Below, piece by piece: positions 7,622 through 15,921 of a stretch of 64,000 bases of DNA (position 1 is its first letter; each line of letters begins with the position of its first letter). Position numbers and translations under genes: made by a program. A model generated the notes under the pieces. The model was not told the DNA's origin. It did no database searches and saw only the letters and a list, made by a program, of their open reading frames with translations. The DNA is taken from contig CAWKFM010000001.1 in NCBI GenBank assembly GCA_963849065.1, forward strand, positions 434,001-498,000, read 5' to 3'. The DNA is from TOLSYN sp963849065 (GTDB taxonomy: Bacteria > Acidobacteriota > Terriglobia > Terriglobales > Acidobacteriaceae).

Positions 7622-8422
7622 ATGACCCACGCAATCATCGATGCTCTCTTCTCCATTCCCCAAAAGAGCGCGATCTCCCAGATCGCCGACTGTATTCCCT
7701 TCCTGGAAGATTTAGCCCCGCGGATGAAAATCAGCGGGATTGCCGGCGCGGTGCTGGTGCACGGCAACTGCCTGCATTGCCAGTATCAGTGGAACTGCGC
7801 GGACCGGAAGACCCACGAGATTGCCAATATTGTGGCGCGGCATCCGCGCCAGCTGCGCGGGCTGGCCGCCTATGACCCGTTGCGCATAGGGGAGAGCCTG
7901 CGCTGGATTGACGACTCGGTGAGCAAGGGCGAACTGGCCGGCGCCTATGTGCAGGCGGAGTGCTGCGTGGCCGGACTGGACGCACCACGAATGTATCCAC
8001 TGTATGGGCAGTGCGCCAAGTTGCGCGCGCCGGTGGTGTTGGAATTTGGCAGCCGCGACCGCTGGGTGTATCACCGTCCGCAACTGGAGGTGGTGGCGGC
8101 GGATTTTCCCGAGCTGGATCTGCTGCTGGCCGCGCCGCCGCTGAGCGAGAGCGCGGCGATGGTGGCGATGATGAGGCACTATCCGCGGGTTTCGTTTGTG
8201 CTGGGGCCGCAGGAGCTGCAGCAGGATGAATCGCTGTGCGAGTTTCTGGAGATTCAGGGGCGCGACCGGGTACTGTTCCGCTCGGCCGGCGAGGAATGGT
8301 CGCAGGCGGCACTGGCGGCCAGAGCAGTGCCGCTGAGTCCGGCGGCGCGGCGGGCCTATCTGGGAGAGAACGCCGCCAAGGTCTTCGACTTTGCCATCGA
8401 GGCCCCCAGCCTGCTCTCGTGA
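7622..8422 (+). CDS. Amidohydrolase-2-like protein lacking metal ligands
   Basis: The 266-residue protein has the TIM-barrel layout of the amidohydrolase_2/ACMSD superfamily: LRGLAAYDPLRIGESLRWID, APVVLEFGSRDRWVYHRPQLEVVAADFP, LLLAAPPL and a C-terminal AYLGENAAKVFDF. In active members the strand here written LLLAAPPL carries His, and the segment written LFRSAGEEW carries a metal-binding Asp; both are missing, and no N-terminal HxH is visible. It may be a non-catalytic relative. The ATG at 7622 was chosen for its GGAGG site; an upstream in-frame start at 7559 has poor context. It has no operon partners. Confidence 0.6.
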   Translation: MTHAIIDALFSIPQKSAISQIADCIPFLEDLAPRMKISGIAGAVLVHGNCLHCQYQWNCADRKTHEIANIVARHPRQLRGLAAYDPLRIGESLRWIDDSVSKGELAGAYVQAECCVAGLDAPRMYPLYGQCAKLRAPVVLEFGSRDRWVYHRPQLEVVAADFPELDLLLAAPPLSESAAMVAMMRHYPRVSFVLGPQELQQDESLCEFLEIQGRDRVLFRSAGEEWSQAALAARAVPLSPAARRAYLGENAAKVFDFAIEAPSLLS

Positions 8423-8898
8423 GTGTGGGCGGCTGCGCGAAGCAGTGGCTGAAGCAGGAAGGTTGCGAACTTTCAATAGGTGCCGGAGAAGGTTTTACGG
8501 GCCCGTTACGGGAATGGCCTGTGGTTTGCGAAAGTGCACGCCAATGGCCAACATTTCGCAGCCGAAGGCTTGCGCTACGCGCGGCTCTCTCATAGCATCT
8601 ATTTCACGAACGGTGCCGACCTGCAAAGTTAGTGATGGGGTGGAACACCACTGCGGACCGATACTTCTAAATAGGGTGCTCGACTCGACAATTGGTTTGG
8701 TGTGCTGATCCCCAGTTGGATCGGCCTAAAGGACCACGGAGAGCGCCCACCTGGTGATCCGGTTCATAGCAACCCGCCTCACACGGCCACGCGGGCCGGT
8801 ACCTAAAATGATTCCGGCTGGCTTTTCCGGGGCCGGCTTTCACGATCTGTTTACTTCTCTGCGACCCAGGCGTGGGGCGATCCATCTACAATAGAGTC
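8423..8898. other. Intergenic stretch without a recognisable gene
   Basis: 476 bases between the amidohydrolase-like gene and lgt. Short ORFs on both strands have no family resemblance or good ribosome sites. The only signal I see is TACAAT at 8887-8892, seven bases before the proposed lgt start. Confidence 0.5.
8887..8892 (+). promoter_or_regulatory. Candidate -10 box of lgt
   Basis: TACAAT lies six bases before the GTG chosen for lgt. If used, transcription would begin at or next to the start codon, giving a leaderless message. No good -35 hexamer was found at 16-18 bases upstream. Confidence 0.35.
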
Positions 8899-9732
8899 GT
8901 GTATCCACACCTTTTTCATATTGGTTCGTTTGCGCTCCCCACCTACGGCGTTATGGCCGCGCTGGGCATGGTTTGCGGTTTGACGGTTGCCTTCCGGCTG
9001 GCACGCTTTCGTGGGCTCGATCCCGACGAGGTGTGGAACCTGGGAGGCATTGCCGCCTTCAGCGGGATTTTTGGCGCGAAGGCGCTGCTGCTGATCAATG
9101 ACTGGCACGATTATGCGGCCGATCCGAGGCGCATTTTCAGCATGGCCACGTTGCAGAGTGGCGGTGTGTTTTCCGGCGGGCTGGTGGTGGCACTCGCCTG
9201 CTGCTGGTGGTATATGCGGCAGCACAAAATTGCGTTTCTTTCGGCAGCCGACGTGTTTGCGCCGGGGATTGCGCTGGGTCACGCGTTTGGGCGCATCGGT
9301 TGCCTGTCAGCGGGGTGCTGCTTTGGGCGACCGACCAACCTGCCATGGGCGATTACGTTTCACAATCCATGGGCGGCGGAGTTTAGCGGCACGCCGCTGA
9401 ATGTGCCGCTGCATCCCACGCAACTGTATGAGTTTTTCGCCGAGGCGATTAACTTTGTGCTGCTGTACTGGCTGTGCAAGCGGAAGAAGTTCGAGGGGCA
9501 GGTGATCGCGCTGTTCATGATCATCTATGGCACCGAGCGGTTTATCTTCGAGTTCTTCCGCGGCGATCCGGGGCGCGGCGAGGTGCTGGGCGGACTGATC
9601 AGCGGGACGCAGGCGATTGCCCTGGGGCTGGTGGTGAGCGGATTTTTGATTTATCTCCGGCGTACTCCGCTGCGCGCGATGAGTTCGACTGCGGCGGCGA
9701 AGGCGGCAGCGCCGACGGCGTCAAGGGCGTAG
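8899..9732 (+). CDS. lgt: Prolipoprotein diacylglyceryl transferase
   Basis: Lgt moves diacylglycerol from phosphatidylglycerol to the lipobox Cys of prolipoproteins in the inner membrane. The 277 residues contain about seven membrane helices and the family signature HAFGRIGCLSAGCCFGRPTNLPW, with the conserved Arg and Asn, then HPTQLYE and the later RFIFEFFRGD. The GTG at 8899 (product MYPHLFHIGSFALPTYG) is preferred over an in-frame GTG at 8872, because the family starts close to this tyrosine-proline segment. It fits with lipoproteins such as LptE in this window. Confidence 0.93.
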   Translation: MYPHLFHIGSFALPTYGVMAALGMVCGLTVAFRLARFRGLDPDEVWNLGGIAAFSGIFGAKALLLINDWHDYAADPRRIFSMATLQSGGVFSGGLVVALACCWWYMRQHKIAFLSAADVFAPGIALGHAFGRIGCLSAGCCFGRPTNLPWAITFHNPWAAEFSGTPLNVPLHPTQLYEFFAEAINFVLLYWLCKRKKFEGQVIALFMIIYGTERFIFEFFRGDPGRGEVLGGLISGTQAIALGLVVSGFLIYLRRTPLRAMSSTAAAKAAAPTASRA

Positions 9733-9797
9733 GTTTCAAAAGTTAAGGGCAAGGCGACACGACACAACCGGGAGCAAGATCCACTGCAAAGTCAACT

Positions 9798-9835
9798 GCC
9801 CCATTCAAGCCAAAGGATGGCTTGAATGGGCACCC
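9798..9835. repeat. Hairpin repeat, perfect TTCAAGCC stem
   Basis: GCCCCATTCAAGCC, loop AAAGGAT, then GGCTTGAATGGGCACCC. The 11-bp arm CCATTCAAGCC pairs without mismatch. It lies between lgt and the pseudouridine synthase. Confidence 0.88.
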
Positions 9836-9862
9836 GAATTGCTACCTGCTATGCTCAGTAGA

Positions 9863-11020
9863 ATGGCACGCAAAGTTACAACCCCTGCACAGGCCGAGCC
9901 GCTGGACTCCGAAGAGTTGTTGACGGAAGCTGCGGCCGAAGAAACGATCAGCGAAGAAGAAACCACAGCACCCACCGTTTTTCATGCGGCGGAGGAAGAC
10001 GCCGGAGTGCGTCTGGACCACTTTCTGGTGGCGCGGATTCCGGAAGTGAGCCGGGTGCGGGTGCAGCAACTGGTGGAGCAGGGCAAGGTGCTGGTGAACG
10101 AGCGCACGGCCAAGGCTTCGCTGAAGCTGAAGGGCCGCGAGGTGATCGAGATTACCGGGACGGTGGAGGCGGCTCCGCTGAAGGCGTTTGCGGAGGACAT
10201 CCCGGTCGATGTGGTGTTCGAGGACAAGGAGCTGGCGGTGGTGAACAAGCCGGCAGGGATGGTGGTGCACGCCAGCTCGGGGAGCGCCGAGGATGTGCGC
10301 AACCGGGGAACGCTGGTGAATGCGCTGCTGTTCCGGTTCAACAAGCTGAGCGGGATGGGCGGCGAGCTGCGGCCGGGGATTGTGCACCGGCTGGACAAGG
10401 ACACCAGCGGGCTGATGGTGGTGGCGAAAAACGATGTTGCGCACCGCAAGCTGGTGGAGCAGTTTTCGTCGCGGCAGGTGCACAAGACCTATCTGGCGCT
10501 GGTGCACAACTGGCCCAAGGCGGAGGCGGGAACGGTGAACGATCCGATTGGACGTGACCCGCGCAACCGCACCAGGATGAGCATCACCGGGATCGATGCG
10601 CGGACGGCGGTTTCGCACTACAAGGTGGTGGAGCGGCTGCTGACGCCGTATGGGCGCTTCGCCATGGTCGAGGTGCGGATCGAGACCGGGAGGACACACC
10701 AGATCAGGGTGCACATGGGATCGATCGGGCATCCGGTGGTGGGCGACACGCTGTATGGGGCACCGCAGATTCTGCTGCCGAATACGCTGGCCCGCGAACG
10801 GCAGGGCAACGCGATCAGCTCACGCACCGAGGCCAAGAAGGCGCGGGCACACGGCGAGAGCGCGGCCACGCTGTCTCTGGGGAGAAACTTTCTTCATGCG
10901 GCACATCTGAACTTTACTCATCCCAAGAGCGGCAAGGCAGTAGAGTTTGCGGCGCCGCTGCCCGAGGAGCTGCAGAAGTTTCTGGAGAAACTGCGGCGGG
11001 TGTCCGAACCGGTGGGGTGA
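9863..11020 (+). CDS. rluD: RluD-type 23S rRNA pseudouridine synthase
   Basis: A 385-residue RluA-family enzyme. An N-terminal acidic extension (about 50 residues) precedes the S4 domain (GVRLDHFLVARIPEVSRVRVQQLV). The catalytic domain has the signature GIVHRLDKDTSGLMVVAKN with the nucleophilic Asp, then TYLALV, and the uracil-site region GRTHQIRVHMGSIGHPVVGDTLYG. The best match is RluD, which modifies helix 69 of 23S rRNA, but RluC-type specificity cannot be excluded. In-frame ATGs at 9851 and 9863 are both possible. An insertion of about 45 residues after DTLYG is unusual. Confidence 0.88.
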   Translation: MARKVTTPAQAEPLDSEELLTEAAAEETISEEETTAPTVFHAAEEDAGVRLDHFLVARIPEVSRVRVQQLVEQGKVLVNERTAKASLKLKGREVIEITGTVEAAPLKAFAEDIPVDVVFEDKELAVVNKPAGMVVHASSGSAEDVRNRGTLVNALLFRFNKLSGMGGELRPGIVHRLDKDTSGLMVVAKNDVAHRKLVEQFSSRQVHKTYLALVHNWPKAEAGTVNDPIGRDPRNRTRMSITGIDARTAVSHYKVVERLLTPYGRFAMVEVRIETGRTHQIRVHMGSIGHPVVGDTLYGAPQILLPNTLARERQGNAISSRTEAKKARAHGESAATLSLGRNFLHAAHLNFTHPKSGKAVEFAAPLPEELQKFLEKLRRVSEPVG

Positions 11021-11101
11021 AGTCCTGCCAACGCGGGCGCTGGGCTTATCGCCAGTAGCTAATGCGTCGGGCGACTCGGGCGGCCGTTATACACTTGAAG
11101 G

Positions 11102-12250
11102 ATGATCAGGCTGAGTACAGCTTTGTTGGCTGCCGTGATGTTGCTGGGCCCGGCGGCGTGGGCGCAGACCAACACCCAGGAGCTGCCGTTGGCGCCTTCC
11201 ACAATGCAGCCGCGTTTTCCGGGCGCACCGCTGCAGGCGGCACCGGCTCCGGCCACCGCTCCGGCAAATACCTCTCCTTTGACGACGCTTCCGCCTGCGC
11301 ATGTTCCGCCGGCAGCGGCGCAGGACTCCACGACCGGACAGGAGCCGGCTAAGGCGGGCGGCTCGGCTCGGCCAGACGCGGCTCAATCGGAGGCAGAAGA
11401 GCCGGGCGAGTACCGCATTGGAGTGGAAGTCGATCTGGTCGATGTGGTGTTTACCGCGACCGACAAGCGCGGCCACTTTATCAAGGACCTAAAGCAGGAC
11501 GATATACGGCTGCTGGATGAGGGCAAGCCTCCGGCACAGATCGAGGCCTTTGAGAGCGAGTCGGGACTGCCGCTGCGGGTGGGGCTGCTGATCGACGCCA
11601 GCAACTCGATCCGCGACCGCTTCCGCTTCGAACAGGAGGCGGCAGTCCAGTTCCTGCAGCAGGTGGTGCGTCCCAAGTCGGATCTGGCGTTCGTGATCGG
11701 CTTCGACTCGGAGACCGACATGACGCAGGATTACACCGACAACACCGATGCGCTGGGCAACGGCATACGGGTGTTGCGTCCGGGCGGCGGCACCGCGCTG
11801 CATGACGCGGTGTTGGCGGCGTGCGAAAAGCTCTCCAAAGCGCCGGTTGCCGGCTCGGCGCGCCGGGCGATCATTCTGCTGAGCGACGGCGACGACAACC
11901 AGAGCCGGCACACGCGCGAGGAGGCCATCGGAGCCGCCCTGCACGCCGGAGTCATCGTCTACGTGATCGACACCGATGTTACGGAATCCAACAAGAAGGG
12001 CGACAGGGTGCTGACGCGCTACGCCGACGCCACCGGCGGGCGGGTGTTCTTTCCGCTGGGACTGGACGAAGTTGCCAAGGCCTTCAGCGCGATTCAGGAC
12101 GAGCTGCGCAGCCAGTACGTGGTGGCTTACAAGCCGCAGAATTTTAACGAGGACGGAAGCTACCACGCCATTACGATCGACGCGCCCAACCGAAGCAATG
12201 TGAAGATTCGCGCGCGCAAGGGGTACTACGCGCCGAAGGGCAAAGGGTAG
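11102..12250 (+). CDS. Secreted VWA protein, acidobacterial type (1)
   Basis: The 382-residue product has a signal peptide (cleavage near AAWAQ), a Pro/Ala-rich linker to about residue 100, the N-terminal module IGVEVDLVDVVFTATDKRGHFIKDL, then a von Willebrand A domain. The metal-ion site is canonical: D165-A-S-N-S, with GGGTALHD and LSDGDDNQ downstream. It ends in the group signature RARKGYYAP. This is the VWFA-related family expanded in Acidobacteriota; its role is unknown, probably periplasmic or surface protein binding. TATACACT lies just upstream at about 11087. It converges on the next VWA gene. Confidence 0.88.
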   Translation: MIRLSTALLAAVMLLGPAAWAQTNTQELPLAPSTMQPRFPGAPLQAAPAPATAPANTSPLTTLPPAHVPPAAAQDSTTGQEPAKAGGSARPDAAQSEAEEPGEYRIGVEVDLVDVVFTATDKRGHFIKDLKQDDIRLLDEGKPPAQIEAFESESGLPLRVGLLIDASNSIRDRFRFEQEAAVQFLQQVVRPKSDLAFVIGFDSETDMTQDYTDNTDALGNGIRVLRPGGGTALHDAVLAACEKLSKAPVAGSARRAIILLSDGDDNQSRHTREEAIGAALHAGVIVYVIDTDVTESNKKGDRVLTRYADATGGRVFFPLGLDEVAKAFSAIQDELRSQYVVAYKPQNFNEDGSYHAITIDAPNRSNVKIRARKGYYAPKGKG

Positions 12251-12305
12251 CGAGAAAAGGCAGGAGCAACAGCCAGTACAAAGGCGTGCAGGGATGAAGA
12301 AAGCC

Positions 12306-12352
12306 GCATCCCCACATTTGCGTCGAAAGGCGTGACGCAAATATGGGGATGC
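12306..12352. repeat. Hairpin repeat, long GCATCCCCA stem
   Basis: GCATCCCCACATTTGCGTC pairs with GACGCAAATATGGGGATGC. It sits between two convergent VWA genes and is the longest stem seen. The right flank differs from the usual GGGGCACC. Confidence 0.85.
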
Positions 12353-12371
12353 GTGTGCAAAAAGCGCCGAC

Positions 12372-13451
12372 CTATTCATTGGGGGCGTAGTAGCCTTTGC
12401 GGGCTTGGATTTTGTAATCGGGCGAGGCCGTAGTTTTGACTTCGAGCTTGCGGTATTTGCCGTCCAGGGCGGGATTGGCGGGGATGTAGCCGACCAGGTA
12501 CTGGCTGCGCAGCTCGGTGCCGATTTGGTCGAAGGCCTGGCGCAGCTTTTTAGGGTCGTTGCCGGCGTCGATGACGCGCCCACCGGTCTGGGTGGCCAGC
12601 TTATGCATCTCGCTGTCGCCGGGCATGAAGTGGGAGCGGTCGGCGATCATGATGACGTAGACGATGACCTCGGACCTCTGCGCCGCTTCGATGGCCTTGG
12701 CCAGGGTCTCGTCGCTGCCCTGGTCTCCTCCATCGGTGAGTAGAATCAGCGCCTTGCGGCCTGACTCCTGCTGCAGCTTTTCCCGGGAAGCGAGGTAGAC
12801 GGCGTCATAGAGCAGGGTGCCTTTGGGGCGGGAGACGGGGATGGTGCCCTGTCCGGCGCCGGCGATGCCGCCCGCACCGCTGCCGCCGCCGTTGTTGATT
12901 TTGGTCTGCTCCATGGCGCGCCGCAACCGGTCGGTGTCGTTGGTATAGTCCTGCAGCAGGTTGACGGCAATGTCGAAATTAATGAGGAAGGCGAGATCCT
13001 TGGGGGTGAGGACATCGCGCAGGAAGGCCGCGCCGACCTCCTGCTCGAGGGGCAGGACGCGGAACTGGCTGCCGCTGGTGTCGATGAGGAGGCCGAGGGT
13101 GAGCGGCTGGTCGGAGTTAGCGGCGAAGTATTTGATGGTCTGGGGTTTTTCGTCCTCGGTGACCTGGAAATCGTCTTTTTTCAGATTCGGAATGAGGGCG
13201 CCGCGCTTGTCCTTGACGTTGAAGTAGATATTGACAACCTGTACGTTTACTTTGAGGTTGGCAATGGGCGGCTGCGCGGTCTTGTCCTGCAGCTTGGGCC
13301 CTTCGGGAATAGAGTAGCCATCTTCGTCGTCGGGAGCATTGGAAGCCTTGGGCGGTTGCTGGGGCGGACGCTGCGTCTGGGCCGGCCACGACATCAAAAC
13401 AACTGCGATGACGGCAAGGGCGGCGATGGCTGATCGGTTCCGGTTGGGCAT
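12372..13451 (-). CDS. Secreted VWA protein, acidobacterial type (2)
   Basis: A 359-residue paralogue of the neighbour on the other strand. A hydrophobic signal runs from about residue 8 to 26, followed by a short linker, the module NVQVVNIYFNVKDKRGALIPNL, and a VWA domain with a canonical D124-T-S-G-S metal site, KGTLLYDAV and LLTDGGDQ. It ends with IQARKGYYAPNE. A glycine-rich insert (NNGGGSGAGGIAGAG) follows the second strand. The open frame continues upstream, but the ATG at 13451 gives the signal peptide. It is divergent from the third VWA gene. Confidence 0.88.
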   Translation of the reverse strand: MPNRNRSAIAALAVIAVVLMSWPAQTQRPPQQPPKASNAPDDEDGYSIPEGPKLQDKTAQPPIANLKVNVQVVNIYFNVKDKRGALIPNLKKDDFQVTEDEKPQTIKYFAANSDQPLTLGLLIDTSGSQFRVLPLEQEVGAAFLRDVLTPKDLAFLINFDIAVNLLQDYTNDTDRLRRAMEQTKINNGGGSGAGGIAGAGQGTIPVSRPKGTLLYDAVYLASREKLQQESGRKALILLTDGGDQGSDETLAKAIEAAQRSEVIVYVIMIADRSHFMPGDSEMHKLATQTGGRVIDAGNDPKKLRQAFDQIGTELRSQYLVGYIPANPALDGKYRKLEVKTTASPDYKIQARKGYYAPNE

Positions 13452-13610
13452 GGGTCCTCGACGCTGCGCCCCGTAGTCTGTTATGTATTGAAATACCGCA
13501 CTGGTAGACTTAGTTGCTTGTAAGAGAGTATCCGCTGCATGAAAATGTACGGAGAAGATTTGGTTTAGCAATTCTGAAATCGTCGACCGGTGGTCGCGGA
13601 GGTCTTCCAA

Positions 13611-14966
13611 ATGCAGCGCCAGCGGCGTTTTGCGATCAAGTTTTATGCAGTGATGCTTTCCATCCTGCTCCCGCTCTGTGTGGCGGCAACGGCACAGCAG
13701 GGAGTGCCGGAGGCTCCCCAGCCCCAGGCGGCGCCTCCCCAAACTGCGCAGCCCCAGCCGGGCACGACCCAGCCGGGCGCACAGCAGCCTTTGCCCGAGG
13801 CTCCCTCGGTGGGTGAACCGCCCCCAGCGGCGGAGCACGAGCCCAGTTCGGCGGACACTGGCGGCCAGGCGAACCCGGAGCCGGCGCATGCTCCCGTGGG
13901 CCAGATCATCCAGCCCTCCAACCGGACGGCCAACGAGCCCAGCAGCGGATACGACGAGATATCGGGCATTATTCGCGTCAACGTCAACACCGTGCCGGTC
14001 TCGGTCACGGTCAAAGACTCCGCCGGTCACCTGTTTCCCGGCCTCACCAAGGACAACTTCTCGGTGTATGAAGACGGGGTGAAGCAGCACATCAGCTTCT
14101 TTACCAGCGATCCATTTCCGGTTTCGGCGGCGGTGATTATTGACGTGACGATGCCGGAGATTGCGCTGCGCAAGATCAAAGATACGTTTGGCGCCCTGGT
14201 GGGCTCCTTCAGCCAGTTTGACGAACTTGCGGTCTATACCTATGGCAGCACGGTGAACCAGCGGCAGGACTATCTGGCGGCGCTGGGCGACACCACAACC
14301 CGGACGCTGACGCGCCTGGATGAGCTGCAGGGAACCACCGCCGGCGCGCCTGTCTATAATCCGATGACGGTGGGACCGACGGTAAACGGCGACGTTTTTG
14401 ATCCGGGGACGCAGCGGAATTCGGTTGATGTGGCGATTCCCAAGGAGGCGTTCCCCCCCAGCGTGCTGAACGACGCAATCATGCGCGCGGCAATGGATCT
14501 GGGACGGCGCGGGAAGGCCCGCCGCCGGGTGATCTTCGTACTCTCCGACGGAATGGAGTACGGCTCCAATGCCAGCTACAAGGACGTGAAGGATGTGCTG
14601 CTGAAGTACAACGTGATCGTGTATGGCGTGGAGAACGACGTTGACGCTCTGCCCGTATACAGGAAGCTCTCCAGATATCACTTGCCGCTGCCGGGTTTCC
14701 TGGGAAAGGCACCGTACGGCAATATTCTGCCGAAATACGCCTCGGCGACCGGCGGTGAGATTTTCGCGGAGTTCAGCCAGCAGGCTATCGAGTCAGCTTA
14801 CGGCAGTTCGATGGAAGAGGCCCGCAGCCAGTACACCCTGGCGTACAGCACGTCGGCGACCGCTTCCACCTCGTTCCGCAAGATCGAAGTGCGGGTGAGC
14901 GGCTACGGTTCGAGCCTGAAGGTGTACGCCCGCGAAGGCTACTACCCGACACCGCAGGCCCAATAA
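13611..14966 (+). CDS. Secreted VWA protein with altered metal site (3)
   Basis: The 451-residue product has a signal peptide, then about 85 residues of Pro/Gln-rich linker (PEAPQPQAAPPQTAQPQP), the N-terminal module INVNTVPVSVTVKDSAGHLFPGL in near-identical layout to its neighbours, and a VWA-like fold. The metal-ion site is degenerate: IIDVTMP replaces DxSxS, so metal-dependent adhesion is doubtful. The tail keeps VYAREGYYP. The ATG at 13611 has GGAGG eight bases upstream; a GTG at 13590 is the alternative. Confidence 0.83.
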   Translation: MQRQRRFAIKFYAVMLSILLPLCVAATAQQGVPEAPQPQAAPPQTAQPQPGTTQPGAQQPLPEAPSVGEPPPAAEHEPSSADTGGQANPEPAHAPVGQIIQPSNRTANEPSSGYDEISGIIRVNVNTVPVSVTVKDSAGHLFPGLTKDNFSVYEDGVKQHISFFTSDPFPVSAAVIIDVTMPEIALRKIKDTFGALVGSFSQFDELAVYTYGSTVNQRQDYLAALGDTTTRTLTRLDELQGTTAGAPVYNPMTVGPTVNGDVFDPGTQRNSVDVAIPKEAFPPSVLNDAIMRAAMDLGRRGKARRRVIFVLSDGMEYGSNASYKDVKDVLLKYNVIVYGVENDVDALPVYRKLSRYHLPLPGFLGKAPYGNILPKYASATGGEIFAEFSQQAIESAYGSSMEEARSQYTLAYSTSATASTSFRKIEVRVSGYGSSLKVYAREGYYPTPQAQ

Positions 14967-15231
14967 ACGGGCAGGGCGGAAACGGTAACCGTTTGGTCTT
15001 ACGTTCGTAATCGGAATGGAGTTGCACTTTCGTTTGCGCTTTGGTGGACAAACATCGCGAAGTAGCGGTCCGGTGTGGTGTGATATAACCCAAGTATCTG
15101 CTCTGCCTAGCGATGTACCGGCAGCAGCAGCGGTAATCGGAACTTCCTGCGCCGCCCTTTTTTAACGGGCTGCGACCGGTTGCGGCGCCCAGGGTTGGCG
15201 GACGCCGTTGCAGGGCACGGCTGAGGATTCA

Positions 15232-15816
15232 TTGAGCTTCATCAATTTCGCCGCGCGCGAGATTAACTGCAAGATCGTCTACTACGGCCCGGGCTTAGGC
15301 GGGAAGACGACCAATTTGCAGCAGATCTTTGACAAGACGGGCGAGCAACAGAAGGGCAAGATGATCTCTCTGGCGACAGAGACCGATCGTACGCTGTTCT
15401 TCGATTTTCTCCCTCTTGATCTGGGCACGATTCGCGGCTTCAAAACTCGCTTCCACCTGTACACCGTCCCCGGCCAGGTGTTTTACGACGCCTCGCGCAA
15501 ACTGATTTTGCGGGGAGTGGACGGCGTGGTCTTCGTGGCCGACTCCCAGGCCGAACGCGCCGATGCCAACGTGGAGGCCCTGGACAACCTGGTGGACAAT
15601 CTGGTGGAGCACGGCTACGATTTCGCCACGATTCCGTACGTGCTGCAGTTCAACAAGCGCGACCTGCCCAACGTGCTCAGCCTCGACGAGATGAAGAAGC
15701 AGCTGTGCCGGCGCCAGGAACACACCTTCGAGTCGGTCGCCTTCCAGGGCAAGGGCGTGTTTGAGACCCTGAAGGAAATTGCCCGGCAGGTTCTGGTGGA
15801 GCTGAAAAAATCCTAA
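15232..15816 (+). CDS. mglA: MglA-like Ras-superfamily GTPase
   Basis: MglA is the small GTPase that sets cell polarity in gliding and twitching bacteria such as Myxococcus. The P-loop reads GPGLGGKTTN (Cys in Myxococcus MglA is Gly here), followed by TLFFDFLPLDLG, the switch II segment YTVPGQVFYDASRKLIL and the base-recognition motif NKRDLP. With the TTG start at 15232 it is 194 residues, equal to Myxococcus MglA, and begins MSFINFAAREINCKIVYYG as the family does; a GAGG lies upstream. The expected MglB partner is not next to it in this window. Confidence 0.9.
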   Translation: MSFINFAAREINCKIVYYGPGLGGKTTNLQQIFDKTGEQQKGKMISLATETDRTLFFDFLPLDLGTIRGFKTRFHLYTVPGQVFYDASRKLILRGVDGVVFVADSQAERADANVEALDNLVDNLVEHGYDFATIPYVLQFNKRDLPNVLSLDEMKKQLCRRQEHTFESVAFQGKGVFETLKEIARQVLVELKKS

Positions 15817-15921
15817 GCCGCACCGGTATTTCTTTTCTGGAATTTCTCCCAGGGTTGTAACTTTTCATCCGCGATTCAATCGAACAGGGGACAGGCACGC
15901 CTGAAGCTGAGGTGCATCCCC

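Noticed and set aside
8423..8898. Several short ORFs in this gap.
   Set aside because: No family similarity, no ribosome site, and composition close to random; treated as non-coding.
12372..14681. Apparent 769-residue extension of the minus-strand VWA gene.
   Set aside because: The upstream part is antisense to the third VWA gene and lacks a signal peptide; the ATG at 13451 gives a proper signal peptide.
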